In this document: in pieces, positions 24,781-33,934 of the stretch
How the letters are laid out: the number at the start of each line of letters is the position of its first letter
Position numbering within the stretch: position 1 is the stretch's first letter
Origin: Lentisphaeria bacterium
GTDB taxonomy: Bacteria > Verrucomicrobiota > Lentisphaeria > Victivallales > Victivallaceae
DNA length: 47,954 nt
NCBI GenBank assembly: GCA_017457065.1
Contig: JAFTIE010000173.1
Location: forward strand, 1-47,954
Direction of reading: 5' to 3'
The notes under the pieces: model-generated
The model's input: the letters and a program-made list of their open reading frames with translations, nothing else
Database searches by the model: none
Told to the model about the DNA's origin: nothing
Position numbers and translations under genes: made by a program

Positions 24781-26790
24781 ATGGGAAAAGCTATCGACAG
24801 CCGTAATTTCGTCATTGCAGGACACACCGGCAGTGGAAAGACCTTGTTGTGCGAACAGATCCTTTTGCAGGCAGGAGCCATTGCCCGCGCCGGTACCATT
24901 GAAGGTAAGAATACCGTTTCCGACTTTATGAATGATGAACATGAACGCGGCTCAAGTATCTATGCTTCTCTCTGCAGCTGCAAGTGGAATGATCTGTCAC
25001 TGTACTTTGTTGACACCCCCGGATACAGTGAATTTTTCGGACAAACTCTCGGTGCCATCCGCGCCTGTGATGCCGCACTGGTGGTGATCGATGCTATCGA
25101 CGGTCCCCAGATCGGAACCGCCAGAGCGTGGAAAGCCGCCCGTGAACGGGGCATTGCCCGCTTCGGTTTTGTCAACCGTCTTGATAAAGAGCGTGCCGAC
25201 TTTGCAGCCACTCTGGAACAGATGCGCAAAAACCACGGTCGTAATGTGATCATCCCCCTTTACTGGCCCGTAGGCAAGGAAGATGGTTTTGAACGGGTCG
25301 TAAATGTTCTTTTTGACAAAGATATCCCCGCCGATATCGCCGATCAGGTGGCTGAATGCCGTCAGCTCTGGCTGGATGCCATTGCCGAAACTGATGATGA
25401 GATCATGATGCGTGTTCTTGACGGCGGCGAACTGACCGACGAAGAGATCCACTCCGGATTGCGCAAAACCATCATGACCGGCAAAACGATCCCGGTCTTC
25501 CCCGGCAGTGCTGTCAAAGGTATCGGTGTACCTGAACTTCTGGAAGCCATCAAAGAACTTTTCCCCAATCCCTTTGAATACGCCACCGTTGACGGTGCCG
25601 ATCTTGATGTCAAAGAGGCCGGAGCCGCATTGGGCGTTGTCTTTATGAGCCTCAACGATCCCTTTACCGGTCAGCTGACCTTTGTCCGTGCTATTTCCGG
25701 CAACTTCACCGGCGACCTTGACATCTACAACCGCACCACAGGTGTCAAAGAGCGTTTCGGTTCCATGTTTGCCATGAACGGCAAGACTCAGACCCAGCTG
25801 CCCGCTGCGGGTCCCGGAACTCTCTTTGCCGTGGCAAAGCTCAAAGATTCTCACATCGGCGACACCATGTCAAGCGATCCCAACTCCCGTGTGCTGCCCG
25901 GTGTTGAGCCTCCCAATCCCATTATGTTCTACGCCGTCACCGCTGCAAAATCCGGTGAAGATGAAAAGATCGTTGCCGGTATCAACAAGATCATTGAAGC
26001 AATGCCTTCTGTGAAACTTGAGCGCAACAATGAGACCCATGAACTGCTTCTCTGCGGTATGGGTGACCAGCAGTTGGGTATCGTTTCCCGCCGTTTGAAA
26101 GAACAGTTCAAGGTGGAAGCGGTCCTTTCCACGCCCAAAGTTGCTTACCGTGAGACCATCACCGGTGCCGGTGAAGGTCACTACCGTCATAAAAAACAGA
26201 CCGGCGGTGCCGGACAGTTTGCTGAAGTCTTCATGAAGATCGCCTACAGCCCTGACGGGTACAAGTACTCCAATGATGTGGTTGGCGGAGCCATCCCTAA
26301 GAACTTCATCCCCGCCATCGAAAAGGGCGTGCAGGATATGCTTGAGGAAGGTCCTCTGGTGGGGTGCCGGGTGGAAAACGTTGCCGTTTCAGTCTTTGAC
26401 GGCAAGTATCACCCCGTTGACTCCAACGAAATGGCATTCCGTATTGCCGGACGTCAGGCATTCAAAGAAGCCATGAATCAGGCGGGGCCTGTGATCCTTG
26501 AGCCTATCATGTCCATCAGGGTCCACGTACCCAGTGCCTACACCGGCGATATCAACGGTGATCTGAACCACAAGCGCGGACGTATCCTCGGTATGGAATC
26601 AGAAGAAGGTATTGAGATCATCCTTGCTGAAGTGCCTATGGCAGAACTCCACAAGTACGCAACTGAGCTGCGGAGCATGACTCAGGGACGCGGAACTTTT
26701 GAGATGGAATTTGCCCGCTATGAGCAGGTTCCGCCCAATGTGGCTCAGGAGATCATCGCCAGACATCAGGCTGAAAAAGGCGACGAATAA
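24781..26790 (+). CDS. EF-G-like translational GTPase (EF-G2 type)
   Basis: 669 aa. GTP-binding motifs differ from canonical EF-G: G1 is GHTGSGKT (residues 14-21) rather than AHIDAGKT, G3 is DTPGY with Tyr82 where canonical factors have the catalytic His, and G4 is NRLDKE. Domain II, domain III, domain IV (YRHKKQTGGAGQFAEV) and domain V (GRILGMESEEG) are all present. These traits fit the EF-G paralogue class known from several bacteria (for example Thermus EF-G-2), whose role in the ribosome cycle is unsettled. It forms its own transcription unit with a strong promoter and a terminator at 26810-26844. Confidence 0.9.
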   Translation: MGKAIDSRNFVIAGHTGSGKTLLCEQILLQAGAIARAGTIEGKNTVSDFMNDEHERGSSIYASLCSCKWNDLSLYFVDTPGYSEFFGQTLGAIRACDAALVVIDAIDGPQIGTARAWKAARERGIARFGFVNRLDKERADFAATLEQMRKNHGRNVIIPLYWPVGKEDGFERVVNVLFDKDIPADIADQVAECRQLWLDAIAETDDEIMMRVLDGGELTDEEIHSGLRKTIMTGKTIPVFPGSAVKGIGVPELLEAIKELFPNPFEYATVDGADLDVKEAGAALGVVFMSLNDPFTGQLTFVRAISGNFTGDLDIYNRTTGVKERFGSMFAMNGKTQTQLPAAGPGTLFAVAKLKDSHIGDTMSSDPNSRVLPGVEPPNPIMFYAVTAAKSGEDEKIVAGINKIIEAMPSVKLERNNETHELLLCGMGDQQLGIVSRRLKEQFKVEAVLSTPKVAYRETITGAGEGHYRHKKQTGGAGQFAEVFMKIAYSPDGYKYSNDVVGGAIPKNFIPAIEKGVQDMLEEGPLVGCRVENVAVSVFDGKYHPVDSNEMAFRIAGRQAFKEAMNQAGPVILEPIMSIRVHVPSAYTGDINGDLNHKRGRILGMESEEGIEIILAEVPMAELHKYATELRSMTQGRGTFEMEFARYEQVPPNVAQEIIARHQAEKGDE

Positions 26791-26809
26791 AAGTTGATCC
26801 ATAAACATG

Positions 26810-26844
26810 AACGGGAGCCGGATTCTCTCCGGTTCCCGTTTGTT
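26810..26844 (+). terminator. Terminator of the EF-G-like gene
   Basis: Long stem AACGGGA-CCGGA/TCCGG-TCCCGTT with a 5-nt loop, followed by a short T-rich run (TGTTGG), so release may be incomplete. Confidence 0.6.
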
Positions 26845-26857
26845 GGTTAGAGAAATC

Positions 26858-28015
26858 ATGAATTGTTTGCAATTACTGACCCAGGCTCCGGGAGAGGAGC
26901 TGGTGCTGACAAATGAACCGGCAGCTTTTTTCAAAAAGTATGCCCGGGGACGTTGTGCCGTCTTTACCGGACGTAAAAGCGTAGAAGCAAGCGGCACATG
27001 GGATGAATTTTCAACAGCCGTTCCCCAGTCTGAAAGATTTTCCGGCATTGAGCCGGAACCATGCGTTGAAACCGTAGAACGCATGACCGCTTTTCTTGAT
27101 GCAGGAAATTATGACACCGTATTTGCCATAGGGGGCGGCAGTGTCCTTGATGCGGCAAAGGCGGCATTTCTGGTCCACCAGACAAAGATCCCCTTGCAGG
27201 AACTTTTCGGAGTCAATATGTACTCTCAAAAATTCCCGGGAAAGGATCTTGCCCGGATCATTGCCGTTCCCACCACTTCAGGTACCGGCTCTGAAGCCAC
27301 CCAATATTCCAATATCGTGGACCATAACGCCGGTGTCAAAAAACTGATCGCAGAGGCTCAATGTGTTCCTCTTGCAGGCTGTGTCGTCCCCCGCTACACA
27401 AACTCCATGCCCCGTGATGTGACCCTTGCCACCGGATGCGATGCCCTTGCACATTTACTTGAAGGTTTTCTCAATGTCCGGGCGGACTCCAATCATCCGG
27501 AAGGCAATACCTGGGCACTTGCCGGTATCAGACTTGTAAAAGAATTTCTTCCCGGAGCTCTCGTCAACGATCCGTGTGCAAGAGAAAAAATGGCTATTGC
27601 CGCTGCGCTGGGAGGTATGACGATCCGTTTCAAATCTACAGGATTGCCTCACTTGTGCAGTTTTTCGTGGTTCGGCAGGATCGCCCACGGTATCGCCGCC
27701 ATTATGCTGCTGCCGGAGTCATGGCGCTACTATCTGGGGAACCCCGCAGTGGCAGAAAGAACCATGCTTCTTTCTGAGATTTTCCCCGGTCACACGCCGG
27801 AAGCGGTCATCGACTCCTTCCGCGCATTTCTGACGGAGTTGGGAGTCCCGGAAAAACTCAAAGAGTTTCCTGATCTTTCCCCGGAACTCATGGAGCGCAC
27901 CGCCTGTTCCGCAGGTGAAAACAAGATGAAGTTAGAACTTGCTCCCCGGCCGGTGCCGGTGGAAGAAAGCAGGTTTATATTGCAGAATATTCTGCTTAAA
28001 AGTTATGGAGAATAA
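26858..28015 (+). CDS. Iron-containing alcohol dehydrogenase
   Basis: 385 aa group III (Fe) ADH. FAIGGGSVLDAAKA binds the NAD(P) phosphates and PTTSGTGSEAT is the family signature. Predicted metal ligands are the Asp and His of TGCDALAHLLEG and the two His of GLPHLCSFSWFGRIAHG. It would interconvert an alcohol with an aldehyde or ketone. ATG 26858 is preferred, since an earlier in-frame ATG (26807) would put the terminator hairpin inside the gene. It is followed immediately by an ABM-domain gene. Confidence 0.92.
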   Translation: MNCLQLLTQAPGEELVLTNEPAAFFKKYARGRCAVFTGRKSVEASGTWDEFSTAVPQSERFSGIEPEPCVETVERMTAFLDAGNYDTVFAIGGGSVLDAAKAAFLVHQTKIPLQELFGVNMYSQKFPGKDLARIIAVPTTSGTGSEATQYSNIVDHNAGVKKLIAEAQCVPLAGCVVPRYTNSMPRDVTLATGCDALAHLLEGFLNVRADSNHPEGNTWALAGIRLVKEFLPGALVNDPCAREKMAIAAALGGMTIRFKSTGLPHLCSFSWFGRIAHGIAAIMLLPESWRYYLGNPAVAERTMLLSEIFPGHTPEAVIDSFRAFLTELGVPEKLKEFPDLSPELMERTACSAGENKMKLELAPRPVPVEESRFILQNILLKSYGE

Positions 28016-28019
28016 AAAA

Positions 28020-28313
28020 ATGATCCACGTTATCGCCCGGATGGAAATCAAACCCGGCTGTATGGAAGAGTTCCTCAAGATCCTTCTCGGCAACACCCCG
28101 ACTGTTCTTGCAGAAGACGGCTGCTACCGCTATGAAAGTTGTCTCGACACCAAAGCCGAAGACAAAGACAAATATGTGACCATTCTTGAAACATGGGAGT
28201 CCGAAGAGCATTTGAAAGCCCATCTTGCCACTGAACACATGGCAAAGTTCCGTGATGCGGTCAAGGATCTGCGTTACAGTTCCAATGTGACAGTCGTTTC
28301 CCCTGTCAAGTAA
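28020..28313 (+). CDS. Antibiotic biosynthesis monooxygenase (ABM) domain protein
   Basis: 97 aa, one ferredoxin-like dimeric alpha/beta-barrel domain. MIHVIARMEIKPGCMEEFLKILL, CYRYESC, TILETWESEEHLKAHLATEHMAKF are the YgiN/ABM pattern. Members include quinol monooxygenases and uncharacterised proteins. ATG 28020 has GGAG 9 nt upstream; another ATG at 28005 would overlap the ADH stop. Together with the ADH and the AAC(3)-like gene it forms a likely three-gene unit. Confidence 0.85.
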   Translation: MIHVIARMEIKPGCMEEFLKILLGNTPTVLAEDGCYRYESCLDTKAEDKDKYVTILETWESEEHLKAHLATEHMAKFRDAVKDLRYSSNVTVVSPVK

Positions 28314-28324
28314 GAGAGTCAAAC

Positions 28325-29104
28325 ATGTATTCAAAATCTGATCTGAAAGCTGATCTTGCAGCAATGGGGCTGAAAGGGACTGAAACGGTCATTATCCACT
28401 CCTCTCTGAAATCCATCGGCGAAGTGGAAGGCCGTGCAGATGGCATTCTTGATGCCCTTACAGAGTTTTTCAAAGATGGTCTGCTGGTATTCCCTTCAAT
28501 GTCCTACAATCTGGTCAACGCCAAGCAGCCGGTCTTTTCAGTTCGTGACACCCCCTGCTGTGTCAGTATGCTGCCTGAACTTTTCAGACGGCGCCCCGGT
28601 GTGATCCGTTCGCTTCACCCCACTCATGCAGTGGCTGCCATCGGTAAGGATGCCGCAGAGTTCGTTGCCGGACACGAAAAGTTCGACTCCCCTGCCCATC
28701 CGGAATCCCCCTGGGGAAAACTCTATAAGCGCAATGCGGTCATTCTTTTCGTTGGAACAGGAACGATCCACTGCAACACCTATCTTCACGGTGTTGAAGA
28801 GTGGCTGCCTGTTCCCGGCATGTTGACTGACTATCACGAACCGCTGGTGGTCTATGACTACGAGGGCAAGCGCATTGAAGTGCCTTCCCGCCGCCATGTG
28901 GGATCCCACTCAAAGTGGTACAATCTTCTGCAGCCCCGGTTCCGGGAAGTCGGAGCTTTGAAAGAGGGAAAATTCGGGGATGCCAAGGTTTTCATCCTTG
29001 ATGCCCGCACAGCCGGTGACATCGTCTACGATCTGCTGAAAAAAGAGCCTCTCTTTTTCACAGACGAGTATCAGGCTTCAAAAGGTGTTACCGACTGGCA
29101 TTGA
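28325..29104 (+). CDS. AAC(3)-family N-acetyltransferase-like protein
   Basis: 259 aa. IIHSSLKSIGEVEG at the N-terminus and SLHPTHAVAAIG with the GVEEWLPVPG segment match the AAC(3)/YokD superfamily (acetyl-CoA-dependent). Despite the family name, there is no sign of a resistance cassette; chromosomal members often have other or unknown amine substrates, so drug resistance should not be assumed. 11 nt after the ABM gene. Confidence 0.85.
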   Translation: MYSKSDLKADLAAMGLKGTETVIIHSSLKSIGEVEGRADGILDALTEFFKDGLLVFPSMSYNLVNAKQPVFSVRDTPCCVSMLPELFRRRPGVIRSLHPTHAVAAIGKDAAEFVAGHEKFDSPAHPESPWGKLYKRNAVILFVGTGTIHCNTYLHGVEEWLPVPGMLTDYHEPLVVYDYEGKRIEVPSRRHVGSHSKWYNLLQPRFREVGALKEGKFGDAKVFILDARTAGDIVYDLLKKEPLFFTDEYQASKGVTDWH

Positions 29105-29121
29105 TGACCTCGCACTGTTGA

Positions 29122-29286
29122 GAGGCAATTTCAAAACTCCTCAAAATTGTCAAAGCGCCCTCGCTTCGATCTGACAAAGGGAGCGTTTTCGGCTGTTACC
29201 TTGCAGGTAGCAACCTCAAACTACCCTTTGCAGCTCTTTGCGAATGGCATCTTTGCCATTTTTTGAATGACTTTTGAAATTACCTC
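29122..29286 (-). mobile_element. MITE-like element, copy 2 (complete, inverted)
   Basis: 165 bp in the opposite orientation to copies 1 and 3. Terminal repeats of 15 bp with one mismatch in the left arm; flanked by TTGA on both sides (29118-29121 and 29287-29290), a 4-bp target duplication. It lies between the convergent AAC(3)-like and MocA genes. Its internal 7-bp-arm hairpin (AATGGCA/TGCCATT) followed by a T-run is intact. Confidence 0.88.
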
Positions 29287-29291
29287 TTGAG

Positions 29292-29344
29292 AAAAAACAG
29301 ACGGCACAACACTGTTGCGATATTCAGCAAAAAGTGTGTGCCGT
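29292..29344 (-). terminator. Terminator of the MocA pair
   Basis: On the minus strand ACGGCACACACT pairs with AGTG-TTGTGCCGT (one bulge) around a ~20-nt loop and is followed by CTGTTTTTT. It begins 15 nt beyond the stop of the downstream MocA gene. Confidence 0.65.
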
Positions 29345-29359
29345 TCTTACTTTTAACGA

Positions 29360-30493
29360 TCACAAAAGGGGATGACGTTTTTCAGACAAGGGAAAACTGA
29401 GCGCCCTGCCCTCGATCCCGGAACGGTAGATGCCGCATATCATCTCTATGGCATCTCTTGCAGATACCATCCCCGCAGCAAGTTCCTCTTTTCCTTCTAT
29501 GGCTTGAAGCAGATTCCACGCCGCACGGCGGTTATTTTCCGCAAAGTACCTTAACGAATAGTTGCCTTCGGGGATCCCCCATTCTTTCAAATTTATGGGC
29601 TGTGCGCCGGGGATCTCAGCCCCCTGCGGCAAAGGAACAACTTCAAAGTGGGCGCTGTCCTCAGGGGGAGCCGGAAAATCCTTTGCCATACGCAGATCCC
29701 TGTTGCCCGTGTAGCGGATGGCGAGAGTTCCTTCTGTACCGCACACACTGATCCCCAAACGGGGTTCCCCTTGGACTGTCACATGGCGGCGGCTTTCAAA
29801 AATGCCGTTGACTCCATTTTGAAAGCGGAAAAACGCCATAATATCGTCTCCCGCACAAGGTCCAACGGGCTCAGTTGTCGGCAGAAGATCTTTGGATGTG
29901 ATCCTGCGGTTTTCAAAACGGACATCAGCCATGACCTCTTCCGGCATTCCAAAAAGCCAGCAGGCGGCATCAAGAACATGGGTACCGAGGACGATCATAT
30001 CCTCCCCTCCCCCCCGGTGATCCTCTTTTCCCCGCAGATAGCAAGTCAGGACTCTTCCAATGGCTCCTGCGGCAATGAGGCGCTTCATCTCTCTGAATGT
30101 GGGGGCAAAACGTGCCAGATGGGCGATCTGTACTTTCAAGTTCCGGCTTTGCGCCAGAGCGATAAGTTCATCTGCCTGGATCAAGTCTGCCGCAAGAGGC
30201 TTTTCGCACAACACATGGCTGCCCGCTTCAAGTGCGCATTTGATCTGGCGGTAATGGTCATCCACCAACCGGGAGCAGAGGACCGTTATATCGGGCTTCT
30301 CATGCTCAAGCATTTCCTGATATGAAGTATAAAGCCTTTGGGCGCCAGTCCGTTTGAAATAAGCTGCCGCATCAGGATTGGGATCTGAAAGGGCGGCGAT
30401 CTCCACTCCGGGCAATCCGGTAAAAGCAAATTCCGTATAGTGTCCCGCCAATCTGCCGGAACCTGTTTCATGAATGATACAAACCTTTTTCAT
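29360..30493 (-). CDS. Gfo/Idh/MocA family oxidoreductase (second of pair)
   Basis: 377 aa. N-terminal Rossmann domain (HETGSGRLAGHY ... ALSDPNPDAAAYF) with the family motif VLCEKPLA, then the C-terminal alpha/beta domain with GTHVLDAACWLFG carrying the His/Asp near the active site. It would oxidise or reduce a sugar or cyclitol using NAD(P). ATG 30493 is chosen because GAGG lies 6 nt upstream; an ATG at 30505 would overlap the stop of the upstream gene. The nucleotide-binding loop (HETGSGRL) is not a classical GxGxxG. Confidence 0.87.
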   Translation of the reverse strand: MKKVCIIHETGSGRLAGHYTEFAFTGLPGVEIAALSDPNPDAAAYFKRTGAQRLYTSYQEMLEHEKPDITVLCSRLVDDHYRQIKCALEAGSHVLCEKPLAADLIQADELIALAQSRNLKVQIAHLARFAPTFREMKRLIAAGAIGRVLTCYLRGKEDHRGGGEDMIVLGTHVLDAACWLFGMPEEVMADVRFENRRITSKDLLPTTEPVGPCAGDDIMAFFRFQNGVNGIFESRRHVTVQGEPRLGISVCGTEGTLAIRYTGNRDLRMAKDFPAPPEDSAHFEVVPLPQGAEIPGAQPINLKEWGIPEGNYSLRYFAENNRRAAWNLLQAIEGKEELAAGMVSARDAIEMICGIYRSGIEGRALSFPLSEKRHPLL

Positions 30494-30501
30494 AAAATTC
30501 C

Positions 30502-31671
30502 TCATGAAGGATTTACGGGGACCACGATCCCGCCGTGCTCAAGTGAATATTGTGCAGCAAGTCCTGCAATGACCGCATTTCTTCCTGCTTCAGGGGGCAC
30601 CGGAGCCGTGATCTCGCCCCGGATCATACGGACAAATTCAGCACAGATCAAGGGATCTGCCCCGCCGTGTCCCACTTCAGTTTCTTTCTGCTCAATGATC
30701 TTCAAATCAATGACACGGTCAGGTTGATCATTGCGTCCGTTTTTGCGGTACCATACCTTGACGGTACCGTCGATCTCGCTGTTTTCCAGCCGTCCTTTGG
30801 TACCGATAAAAGTGTAATTCCGATGGTAGTCAGGGGTAAAGTGACACTCATTGTAAGAGACTCTTATCCCGTTGTCAAGCTCAAAAAGACAGGTGTAGTT
30901 GTCAGGGACATCCACCTCTTTTCTGAAGGCGCAAAAACGGCGGGCAGGTTTTCCGTCCATGTCGAGGACCGGAACCTGGGAGTCAATGCAGGAGTCTTTC
31001 TTATCGCATTGGGTACATTCAAGGGTATTGGCATTTTTGCCGCCGAAAAAATCCAGACCGCCGAAGGCGGCTGCTTTCACCGTATTGTGACCTGTGACAA
31101 AGTGGATAACATCGATATCATGGGAGCCTTTCTGCAAAAGGAGACTTCCCGTATTCCTTTTATCAGCGTGCCAGTCGTGGTAGTAGTAAATACTGCCCAT
31201 TCCGACAAAATGGCGGACCCAGACCGCTTTGATCTCCCCGATCTCTCCTGAATCGACGATCTCTTTCATCAATTTGACAAAAGGCATATAACGCATATTG
31301 AAGCCAACCATCAATTTTCCGGGATGAGCATTGGAACAGCTGATCATACGGTCAGCATCTTCAACAGTAGTGGCAAGAGGTTTCTCACAGTAGACGAATT
31401 TTCCAGCTTCAAGGGAATCGATCACCATCTGAGCGTGGAGAAAGTCTGGGGTCGCCACCACGATACCATCCAAATCCGGACGTTTGATCATTTCTTTGTA
31501 ATCGAGTGTGGTGAAGGCATCTTTATTGCAGCGTTCTTTGAATTTTTCCAGTTCCGCCAGATCTTTGTCCGCTCCGGCTGAAACAGTTACGCCTTGGGCG
31601 GGGTTATGCCAGAATCTCCATAAACGTCCTCTGCCGTTGACGCCGATAATACCGATGTTCACATTCTTCAT
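30502..31671 (-). CDS. Gfo/Idh/MocA family oxidoreductase (first of pair)
   Basis: 389 aa. GIIGVNGRGRLW is the Rossmann loop, VYCEKPLA the conserved Lys motif, and GSHDIDVIHFVTG the His/Asp catalytic block. A cysteine-rich insert (LECTQCDKKDSC ... RRFCAF, about residues 215-250) has CxxC pairs that may bind zinc, a feature of one MocA subgroup. It likely works with the following MocA enzyme on a sugar acid or amino sugar. AAAGGA 10 nt before ATG; promoter at 31710-31738. Confidence 0.92.
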   Translation of the reverse strand: MKNVNIGIIGVNGRGRLWRFWHNPAQGVTVSAGADKDLAELEKFKERCNKDAFTTLDYKEMIKRPDLDGIVVATPDFLHAQMVIDSLEAGKFVYCEKPLATTVEDADRMISCSNAHPGKLMVGFNMRYMPFVKLMKEIVDSGEIGEIKAVWVRHFVGMGSIYYYHDWHADKRNTGSLLLQKGSHDIDVIHFVTGHNTVKAAAFGGLDFFGGKNANTLECTQCDKKDSCIDSQVPVLDMDGKPARRFCAFRKEVDVPDNYTCLFELDNGIRVSYNECHFTPDYHRNYTFIGTKGRLENSEIDGTVKVWYRKNGRNDQPDRVIDLKIIEQKETEVGHGGADPLICAEFVRMIRGEITAPVPPEAGRNAVIAGLAAQYSLEHGGIVVPVNPS

Positions 31672-31709
31672 GATAAAATCATCCTTTTTATCTGTTTATC
31701 CCAAGGTAT

Positions 31710-31738
31710 AATATAGTGCCGGAAATTGCTTTTTTCAA
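31710..31738 (-). promoter_or_regulatory. Promoter of the MocA pair
   Basis: TTGAAA, 17-bp spacer, TATATT on the minus strand. Confidence 0.75.
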
Positions 31739-31770
31739 CAAGAATAGAAAGAGAAACGGAGTGTTTCATC

Positions 31771-31799
31771 TTGAATATTGAATTATTCTGTGCTATATT
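31771..31799 (+). promoter_or_regulatory. Promoter of guaB
   Basis: TTGAAT, 17-bp spacer, TATATT with extended TG; leader of about 40 nt. Confidence 0.8.
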
Positions 31800-31847
31800 A
31801 TATGTTGAACAACAGTAGTAAAATTTCTAAAAGGAAAGATTTCAACT

Positions 31848-33344
31848 ATGCGCTACATTGACAAATTCATGGAGGCCTTTCCCTTTGAAGGATTGACCTT
31901 TGACGACGTTTCTCTGGTGACTCAGTATGCCGACTTTCTGCCTACAGCGACTGATGTTTCCTGTCATTTTTCCCGGAATGTCAAGTTGAACATTCCTTTT
32001 GTCAGTGCTGCAATGGATACAGTAACTGAAAGCGCCATGGCGATCGCAATGGCTAAATTGGGCGGTATCGGCGTGATCCACAAGAATCTTAATCCTGAAC
32101 GTCAGGCTGAAGAGGTCCGCAAGGTCAAATCTTATCTCAATGGTGTTATCCACAAGCCCATTACATTCCGTGCAGATCAGACTGTGGCAGAGATGATGCG
32201 TGAAAAACAGTTGAAAAAATACTCTTTTTCAGGATTTCCCATCGTCGATGACAACGACCGCCTTATCGGTATCATCACCAGCAGAGATATTAAATTTCTT
32301 ACCGATTTCAATGTCAAGATCAGTGATGTGATGTCCAGGAATCCCATTACCGCCTGTATCGGTGGCACCATGGCAGAAGCCTATACAAAGATGATCGAAA
32401 ACAAAGTGGGCAAACTTCCCATCGTTGATAAAGATGGCAAACTTGCCGGCTTGTACAGTTTCCTTGACGTCCGTACTCTTATTGAACATGACGAACCTGA
32501 CTACAACCGTGACAGCAGTCACCAGCTCCGTGCTGCCGCTGCTGTAGGTCCCTATGATGAGACCCGCATCGAGGCCTTGATCAACGCCGGAGTCGATGTG
32601 ATCGTTATCGACACCGCCCACGGACACTCCAAAGGCGTTATCGACACCGTGGCTCTGATCAAGAAGAATTATGGTGACAAAGTCGATGTCGTCGCCGGAA
32701 ATATCGCAACCGGTGAAGCCGCCAAAGCTCTGGCTGATGCCGGTGCCGACGGTATCAAAGTCGGTATCGGTCCCGGCTCCATCTGCACCACCCGTGTAGT
32801 CGCAGGTGTGGGTGTGCCTCAGGTTTCCGCAGTTTATGATGCTGTCCGCAATCTGCCTTCTGATATTCCCGTCATTGCCGACGGTGGTATCAAGCAGTCC
32901 GGCGACGTTGCCAAAGCTCTGGCAGTGGGTGCAAATTGCGTCATGATGGGATCTGTTCTCGCCGGTACCAGCGAAAGCACCGGAGAAGTCATTCTTCATC
33001 AGGGACGCAGTTATGTCGCCTACCGCGGCATGGGCAGCCTTGAAGCTATGAAAGCCAACTCCGGCAGCCGTGAACGTTACGGTCAGCCTGATGTGGAAGA
33101 TGACCACAAACTGGTACCTCAGGGGATCGAAGCCATGGTGCCCTTCCGCGGCGCAGTGAAAGATGTGATCCACCAATTCGTGGGCGGAGTCCGTTACAGC
33201 TTCGGCTACTGCGGTGCCAAGTCTCTGGCAGAGTTCCAGGAAAAAGCAAAGCTGGTCAGGATCTCTTCCGCAGGTCTGCGTGAGGCCCATCCCCACGATG
33301 TCGTCATCACCAAAGATGCGCCCAACTACACCTCAAGCCACTGA
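31848..33344 (+). CDS. guaB: IMP dehydrogenase
   Basis: 498 aa, full length. Oxidises IMP to XMP with NAD, the committed step to [12 protein letters not shown] opens the barrel; two CBS domains occupy roughly residues 95-215 ([22 protein letters not shown], then [17 protein letters not shown]). The catalytic loop [20 protein letters not shown] holds Cys313, and the flap has [10 protein letters not shown]. First gene of a four-gene run; its stop shares a base with the next start (TGATG). Confidence 0.97.
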   Translation: MRYIDKFMEAFPFEGLTFDDVSLVTQYADFLPTATDVSCHFSRNVKLNIPFVSAAMDTVTESAMAIAMAKLGGIGVIHKNLNPERQAEEVRKVKSYLNGVIHKPITFRADQTVAEMMREKQLKKYSFSGFPIVDDNDRLIGIITSRDIKFLTDFNVKISDVMSRNPITACIGGTMAEAYTKMIENKVGKLPIVDKDGKLAGLYSFLDVRTLIEHDEPDYNRDSSHQLRAAAAVGPYDETRIEALINAGVDVIVIDTAHGHSKGVIDTVALIKKNYGDKVDVVAGNIATGEAAKALADAGADGIKVGIGPGSICTTRVVAGVGVPQVSAVYDAVRNLPSDIPVIADGGIKQSGDVAKALAVGANCVMMGSVLAGTSESTGEVILHQGRSYVAYRGMGSLEAMKANSGSRERYGQPDVEDDHKLVPQGIEAMVPFRGAVKDVIHQFVGGVRYSFGYCGAKSLAEFQEKAKLVRISSAGLREAHPHDVVITKDAPNYTSSH

Positions 33345-33934
33345 TGAAAAAAACTCTGTTTTCACTTCTTTTGATGCTGGTCACTGTTTCCGCTCTTCAG
33401 GCGGAAATATTGACCGGGGTGGTCGATCTTGAACGGATTTTCCGGGAATACTACAAAAGCAGGATCGCCGAGGAGCTGATCCGCCGTCAGGCTGAAGTTT
33501 ACCGTACTTACATCAAAAAACTTGAGTCCGAACACAAGGCACTGTTGGAAGAGGCAAGGCGCGCACGGGCAGAGTCTCAGAATTTGGCACTTGCTCCGGC
33601 AGAACGCCAGAAAGCAGAAGAAAGAGCACTTTCTTCTGCAAAGGCTGTTGCCGCAAAAAAAGCGGAGGCTGAAAGTTATGCCCGGGAACGTGCCGTGGAT
33701 ATGCGGCAGCTCCAAAGCAGAAAAAGAGCGGAAATCCTGAAAGATATCCAAGCTCAGATAAAGCGCAGCGCCGCTCTCTTGGGATATGGCTTCGTTCTGG
33801 ATCGTTCAGGACGCACCACCAATGACCTCGGAGCCGTACTGCTCTACCCCCCCCAGCGGGATTTCACACAGCATGTCATCAACGAACTTAACCGCAATCA
33901 GGCAAGAAAAAATACTAAAGCAGGAGTGAAGTAA
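33344..33934 (+). CDS. OmpH/Skp-like periplasmic chaperone
   Basis: 196 aa with a signal peptide (LLLMLVTVSALQAE). The middle is a long charged coiled coil with heptad-like Glu/Arg/Ala repeats (EEARRARAESQNLALAPAERQKAEERAL), flanked by the short beta segments VVDLERIFREY and YGFVLDRSG, as in Skp/OmpH. Skp-type chaperones guide outer membrane proteins through the periplasm. It directly precedes lpxD, the same order as in many Gram-negative bacteria. Overlaps guaB by one base. Confidence 0.9.
   Translation: MKKTLFSLLLMLVTVSALQAEILTGVVDLERIFREYYKSRIAEELIRRQAEVYRTYIKKLESEHKALLEEARRARAESQNLALAPAERQKAEERALSSAKAVAAKKAEAESYARERAVDMRQLQSRKRAEILKDIQAQIKRSAALLGYGFVLDRSGRTTNDLGAVLLYPPQRDFTQHVINELNRNQARKNTKAGVK

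Noticed and set aside
24997..25854. 285-codon open frame on the minus strand
   Set aside because: Antisense to the EF-G-like gene, with no motif or start signal.
28325..29104. Aminoglycoside resistance gene
   Set aside because: The family match is to the broad AAC(3)/YokD superfamily and the context is metabolic, with no resistance island features.
32229..33296. 355-codon open frame on the minus strand
   Set aside because: Lies entirely opposite guaB, low-complexity Gly/His/Asp composition typical of an antisense frame.
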